From the NCBI GenBank assembly GCA_002412775.1, contig DHVT01000019.1:35963-99962 (forward strand): a stretch of 64,000 bases of DNA. The letters are read 5' to 3'. Positions 60,740-64,000 of this stretch are shown here, piece after piece (within the stretch, counting starts at the first letter, position 1; each line of letters opens with the position of its first letter). The notes beneath the pieces were generated by a model. The model was not told where the DNA came from, ran no database searches, and saw only the letters and a list, made by a program, of their open reading frames with translations. The stretch comes from Firmicutes bacterium UBA5201. GTDB taxonomy: Bacteria; Bacillota; Clostridia; Peptostreptococcales; Acidaminobacteraceae. A program made the position numbers and the translations under genes.

Positions 60740-61480
60740 ATGCGAAAAGGTTATGGTATACTCATCATCGCACTTGGTGTCGTCGCAATCATGCTCAACT
60801 TGTATGAGCCTTTGCAGGAATCCTCAAAAATTCATATTGGAATGTTGTATTCAAGTGAGATGGATGATTCGAAAGGCATTACTTTCTATGACAATTCATC
60901 GGAATTGATTGCAATGGCAAAAGACGGTAAATTCGACGCAGTTTTACTCAATGGTTTGGAATACATCAAAAATTACAATCAACTTTTCGAATATACGGCA
61001 CTCTCTGTTTATCCTGAAGATTATGGCATTGTCTATTTCGAAGAGCCGGAAGATAACGTGCCCAAGATTGCCGTAACAGACCTTCTTATCGCAGAGTATT
61101 TCATCGAAAAAACAAAATGGTTGAACTATGACATCATCCAGTACCATTCCGAACAGGAAGCCTTCAACGCATTTTCTGAAGGCATGGTGGACTATGCCGT
61201 ACTAAGGACGCCGTATTTGAACCAGAGTCTATCCGCTGGAGCAAAATTGTTCAAAACGATTGTCGACAAGCATTTGACGGACCATTTGGTGTTGATCCAC
61301 AAACGATTCAAGAACACACCAGAAGATTGGACCCTAGGCTCATTCCAAAATTCACTGAACATCCAATCATTGAATATTCCCAACGAAGACGCCTTGATTG
61401 AATCCATAAGATGGTTGTATTCAAAAAATTACATCGCCACCCGCTATTACTATAAGGATTTGGTGGATATTCTCGAATAA
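60740..61480 (+). CDS. Membrane-anchored protein resembling a solute-binding protein
   Basis: 246 aa. N-terminal hydrophobic segment (about 4-22, YGILIIALGVVAIMLNLY) without a lipobox Cys, so an uncleaved anchor or a signal peptide. The rest has the look of a type 2 periplasmic binding fold: KIHIGMLYSSE, FDAVLLNGLEYI, IAVTDLLIAEYFIEKT, then EAFNAFSEGMVDYAVLRTPY and HLVLIHKRF. I cannot assign a family. It starts 5 bp after the rqcH stop, so the two are co-transcribed. No transporter permease is nearby, so a sensor or scaffold role is as likely as uptake. Confidence 0.75.
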   Translation: MRKGYGILIIALGVVAIMLNLYEPLQESSKIHIGMLYSSEMDDSKGITFYDNSSELIAMAKDGKFDAVLLNGLEYIKNYNQLFEYTALSVYPEDYGIVYFEEPEDNVPKIAVTDLLIAEYFIEKTKWLNYDIIQYHSEQEAFNAFSEGMVDYAVLRTPYLNQSLSAGAKLFKTIVDKHLTDHLVLIHKRFKNTPEDWTLGSFQNSLNIQSLNIPNEDALIESIRWLYSKNYIATRYYYKDLVDILE

Positions 61481-61587
61481 ACAGTTCCACAAAGATCTAA
61501 CTTTGTTAATATTCTATTCATAATTTTAAGCTATACTCTTTGTTATAGACACTCACATTCACTTAAAATATTCAAGGTTGGTGGAAA

Positions 61588-62190
61588 ATGTCAACAGATA
61601 ACAGACTTAACGCATTTCAGATCATAGGGCTTTTCTTGTCCGTCATCGGTTTGATTTTCATAGCTTTTCCTACAATTGTAGGTGTCCTTGCAGTAAGAAT
61701 CCTTACAATGATTTTCATCCTTATCGGATTTTATGGACTGACCTTTGCGTTTTTCATTAAAAGCAAATTGACCATAATGACCAGCATTTTGACCCTTTTA
61801 GTTGGAGTGTATGCATTCATAAATCCAGACCAGGTCCTTTTCATGATCGGTGTGGCGTGTGTGCTTAGCGCTTTGAATGGGATAATTCTTTATTTGAAGG
61901 GACAAAAAAAACGGGACGAAAAAGCGATCATATCCTCAATCATACTTTTGCTGCTGGGTGTTTTTTCCATACTCAATTCAAAGGCGGCGCTTGCCACAGT
62001 GGTCTTGATCTTAGGGATCATCATAGTCATCATTGGAATGATTGTCTTCTTTCTCGGAAAACAGCTCATTTTCAGAAAAGCGAAGCAATATCAGCAATAC
62101 ACTGCCTATGAAGAACATTCGGGCAGCAAAGTCATCGTGAATATCGATTCGGATGAGGTGGAGGAAATTGAATACAAAGACGTAAATTGA
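61588..62190 (+). CDS. DUF308 (HdeD-like) membrane protein
   Basis: 200 aa with six hydrophobic segments in three hairpins (about 12-30, 34-53, 58-74, 81-100, 114-128, 133-157), typical of the HdeD/DUF308 family, and an acidic soluble tail (VIVNIDSDEVEEIEYKD). Role unknown; HdeD is linked to acid resistance in E. coli, but this does not transfer safely. Weak GGTGG ribosome site; ends before a strong terminator. Confidence 0.85.
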   Translation: MSTDNRLNAFQIIGLFLSVIGLIFIAFPTIVGVLAVRILTMIFILIGFYGLTFAFFIKSKLTIMTSILTLLVGVYAFINPDQVLFMIGVACVLSALNGIILYLKGQKKRDEKAIISSIILLLLGVFSILNSKAALATVVLILGIIIVIIGMIVFFLGKQLIFRKAKQYQQYTAYEEHSGSKVIVNIDSDEVEEIEYKDVN

Positions 62191-62207
62191 TATAAAGTTT
62201 TTTTAGG

Positions 62208-62228
62208 CACCGATCGAAATGATCGGTG
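62208..62228 (+). terminator. Rho-independent terminator after the DUF308 gene
   Basis: Perfect 8-bp stem CACCGATC/GATCGGTG with a GAAAT loop, followed by TTTTG and eight or more T on the plus strand. Confidence 0.92.
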
Positions 62229-62349
62229 TTTTGTTTTTTTTGATGAGAAAATTATGCGTGTCAAACTTCCGCCAAAGTGTTAAAATAATAAATATAGTTA
62301 TAAGAATATTCTGTTATCAATACTAGCAGATCTGTGAGGAGAATCATCT

Positions 62350-63957
62350 ATGAATAAATTATCGGTATCCTTGAGGACATTTTCACTTACACTTGTTTTA
62401 ACCGCAATCATCATAGCCTTGATTTTATCAAACCAATCCACTTTAGTTGTCATAACCGGTCTTGTACTTGCACTCTTTATTGAAAGCCTCTATTTGCGCA
62501 TGTTGTTAAATAAGCAGCTCGAATATGTGGATACCTACTTCAACAGAATGGGGTCCGGCGATGTGACCGCAAAACTCGATTCTAGAGTTTGCAGTGATTT
62601 TCATAAGCTTGCTGATACGGTACAAAGCAACAACAAGAACACAAAGTTGATTGTGGGAAAAATGCTTTCCACATCGGAAAAATTACTCAACCTCATTGAG
62701 ATCCTTAAAAAATCAGGTGACGAAATGGCGACTTCTTTCGTTCAGGTCTCCCACAACATAAGTGAAATAACAGAAGCTCTCGACAATATGGCAAAAGACA
62801 CCCTCGACATGCAAAACGATGCCTATCAAATGATGGATGACATGAATGCGGTGACGGATAACGCAACAAAAACAGAATCTCTGTCCTCTGTCATGAAAAG
62901 CAATCTCGACACCACCAACTCCAATACAGTCGAACTCATCCAAAGGATGAAGAAAAGTTCAAATCAAAATAGCATGATTTCCGATGACATCAAATCGCTT
63001 TCAAATGATATGACCAGCATCATGGATATCGTGAAAATCATCAGTGATATTTCAGACAAAACGAATTTACTTGCACTCAACGCTTCCATAGAAGCTGCAA
63101 GAGCCGGCGATGCAGGCCGTGGATTTGCGGTTGTGGCGGAGGAAGTTCGCAAATTGGCGGAACAATCCAATGATTCTTCTGAAAAAATCAGTCAAATCAT
63201 ACACTCTGTCGTTACCAAAACAGAAAGTATCGCTGAAAAAATGTTCAAAGAAGTGAGACAATCCGATGATAATGTAGGTTATGCCGACCAATCCAACAAT
63301 TTTCTCAAAGAAAGTTTTAATTCAGTCAATGCAACACTTGAGATGGTCAGAGAAATCCTGAACCGCGCCAACAAACAAAAACATACGACTGAAGCTGTTT
63401 ATGATTTGATCAAGAACATTTCAAATGAGAGCCAGGAAGTCACAGCAAATATCGAGGAGACCTCTTCCCTCACAGAAATCCAGCTCAACAGCCTGAATGA
63501 CATCACCGCTTCCATACACCATTTGCATAGTATTTCAAATCAGTTGGCTGACAATGCGGATCAATACAAGAAAGGATTGACAGTGGGCAAAGAGATTTCC
63601 GAAAAAGTGGACAAATCTTTGATTTACCTAAAGCAAAATGTCAGTCAGATCTCTGACACTCCCATTGAGCGTATCAGTCAAAGCGTACTGAAGAAAATCA
63701 AAGAGGGCTCACCTGATTATGAACTCGTCGCACTGATGAATGACAAAGGTCTCGCCATTGAATTCTCACAAGATGTCGGTGGCAAGAGTATTGACGTCTC
63801 CCACAGACCATTTTACAAAAAATCGATAGTTGGAACTGATTATAAGTCTGAACCCTATATCTCCTCCATCACGAATGAATATTGCATAACTGTATCCACT
63901 CCGGTAAAATCCAAGAACAAGATCATAGGTGTGGTTTCTCTGGATATCACATTATGA
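62350..63957 (+). CDS. Methyl-accepting chemotaxis protein with C-terminal Cache-like domain
   Basis: 535 aa. Two closely spaced hydrophobic segments at the N-terminus (about 10-26 and 30-48) leave almost no extracellular loop. A short HAMP-like linker follows, then the signalling domain with the hairpin tip ISDKTNLLALNASIEAARAG near residue 235 and GRGFAVVAEEVRKLAEQS after it. After the coiled coil, residues about 425-535 look like a PDC/Cache sensor (ELVALMNDKGLAIEF, HRPFYKKSIVG, EPYISSITNEYCITVSTPV, GVVSLDI). A sensor placed after the signalling domain would be cytoplasmic. GAGGAG ribosome site; no clear flagellar sigma promoter seen. Confidence 0.9.
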   Translation: MNKLSVSLRTFSLTLVLTAIIIALILSNQSTLVVITGLVLALFIESLYLRMLLNKQLEYVDTYFNRMGSGDVTAKLDSRVCSDFHKLADTVQSNNKNTKLIVGKMLSTSEKLLNLIEILKKSGDEMATSFVQVSHNISEITEALDNMAKDTLDMQNDAYQMMDDMNAVTDNATKTESLSSVMKSNLDTTNSNTVELIQRMKKSSNQNSMISDDIKSLSNDMTSIMDIVKIISDISDKTNLLALNASIEAARAGDAGRGFAVVAEEVRKLAEQSNDSSEKISQIIHSVVTKTESIAEKMFKEVRQSDDNVGYADQSNNFLKESFNSVNATLEMVREILNRANKQKHTTEAVYDLIKNISNESQEVTANIEETSSLTEIQLNSLNDITASIHHLHSISNQLADNADQYKKGLTVGKEISEKVDKSLIYLKQNVSQISDTPIERISQSVLKKIKEGSPDYELVALMNDKGLAIEFSQDVGGKSIDVSHRPFYKKSIVGTDYKSEPYISSITNEYCITVSTPVKSKNKIIGVVSLDITL

Positions 63958-64000
63958 CCAGCGGACGATAAAAATGGGGCTGTCGGGAAAATACCGAATT

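Noticed and set aside
61481..61587. Promoter for the DUF308 gene
   Set aside because: The gap has TATACT-like boxes but no -35 at a suitable distance; read-through from rqcH is equally possible, so no site is called.
62235..62349. Flagellar sigma (SigD-type) promoter before the chemoreceptor
   Set aside because: No TAAA-N15-GCCGATAT-like pair was found; only AT-rich sequence with an isolated TAAAAT.
1..64000. tRNA or rRNA genes, CRISPR arrays, insertion sequences, prophage or integrase genes
   Set aside because: None seen on reading both strands; gaps are short and accounted for by promoters, leaders and terminators.

Overview
The window is a stretch of chromosome from a low-to-mid GC Gram-positive bacterium, most likely an anaerobic motile member of the Clostridia. 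Evidence for this: the gene order of the Bacillus subtilis region from rqcH (yloA) to the fla/che operon is kept almost intact but inverted; CodY, PrkC/PrpC, YlxM, KhpA, YlqG/YlqH, FakA and TmcAL (all Firmicutes markers) are present; bL28 and bL32 are both of the zinc-binding (four-Cys) type; Shine-Dalgarno sites are strong (GGAGG) and many promoters match the sigma-A consensus. An affiliation with Fusibacter- or Acidaminobacter-like lineages is only a guess. No rRNA, tRNA, CRISPR array, insertion sequence or prophage was seen. No gap between genes exceeds about 210 bp.

Layout, left to right. (1) 1-11139, minus strand: the early part of the flagellar operon, read from right to left as flgB-flgC-fliE-fliF-fliG-fliH-fliI-fliJ-ylxF-fliK-flgD-(TIGR02530 protein)-flgE; flgE runs off the left edge. 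(2) 11344-16858, minus: comM-dprA-topA-codY behind one near-consensus promoter, closed by a hairpin just upstream of the flagellar promoter. (3) 16930-20713, minus: rbgA-rnhB-ylqG-ylqH-yraN. ylqG/ylqH look like a FliK-like protein plus a detached FlhB C-terminal domain. (4) 20808-25755, minus: translation and protein-targeting genes in several transcription units (ylxM-ffh-rpsP-khpA, rimM-trmD, rplS, and ftsY at the end of the smc unit). (5) 25766-34372, minus: rnc-radical SAM protein-smc-ftsY, plsX, yceD-rpmF and ackA, each unit with its own promoter or terminator signals. (6) 34485-36393, plus: tmcAL and thyX, divergent from ackA. (7) 36421-42088, minus: yloU-fakA-recG-rsmD-coaD-coiled-coil protein. 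(8) 42299-42490, plus: rpmB alone. (9) 42581-48837, minus: rsmB-prpC-prkC-rsgA-rpe-thiN. (10) 48937-51941, minus: three separately punctuated genes or gene ends: degV, a KamA-family radical SAM protein and a membrane zinc peptidase. (11) 51264-58825, minus: yicC-gmk-rpoZ-coaBC, then priA-def-fmt-zinc peptidase. (12) 58986-63957, plus: rqcH, an anchored solute-binding-like protein, a DUF308 membrane protein and a chemoreceptor with an unusual C-terminal sensor domain.

How the genes work together: the window is housekeeping. It combines ribosome assembly and translation (rpsP, rplS, rpmB, rpmF, rimM, trmD, rbgA, rsgA, rsmB, rsmD, def, fmt, rqcH, tmcAL), membrane protein targeting (ffh, ftsY, ylxM), chromosome maintenance (smc, topA, recG, priA, dprA, comM, rnhB), cofactor and nucleotide supply (coaBC, coaD, thiN, gmk, thyX, rpe), acyl/acetyl phosphate metabolism (plsX, fakA, ackA), signalling (prkC/prpC, codY) and motility. 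I found no clear-cut unknown system. The best leads are the YlqG/YlqH pair, the chemoreceptor architecture, the anchored binding protein coupled to rqcH, the divergent ThyX motif and a near-leaderless consensus promoter in front of ylxM.
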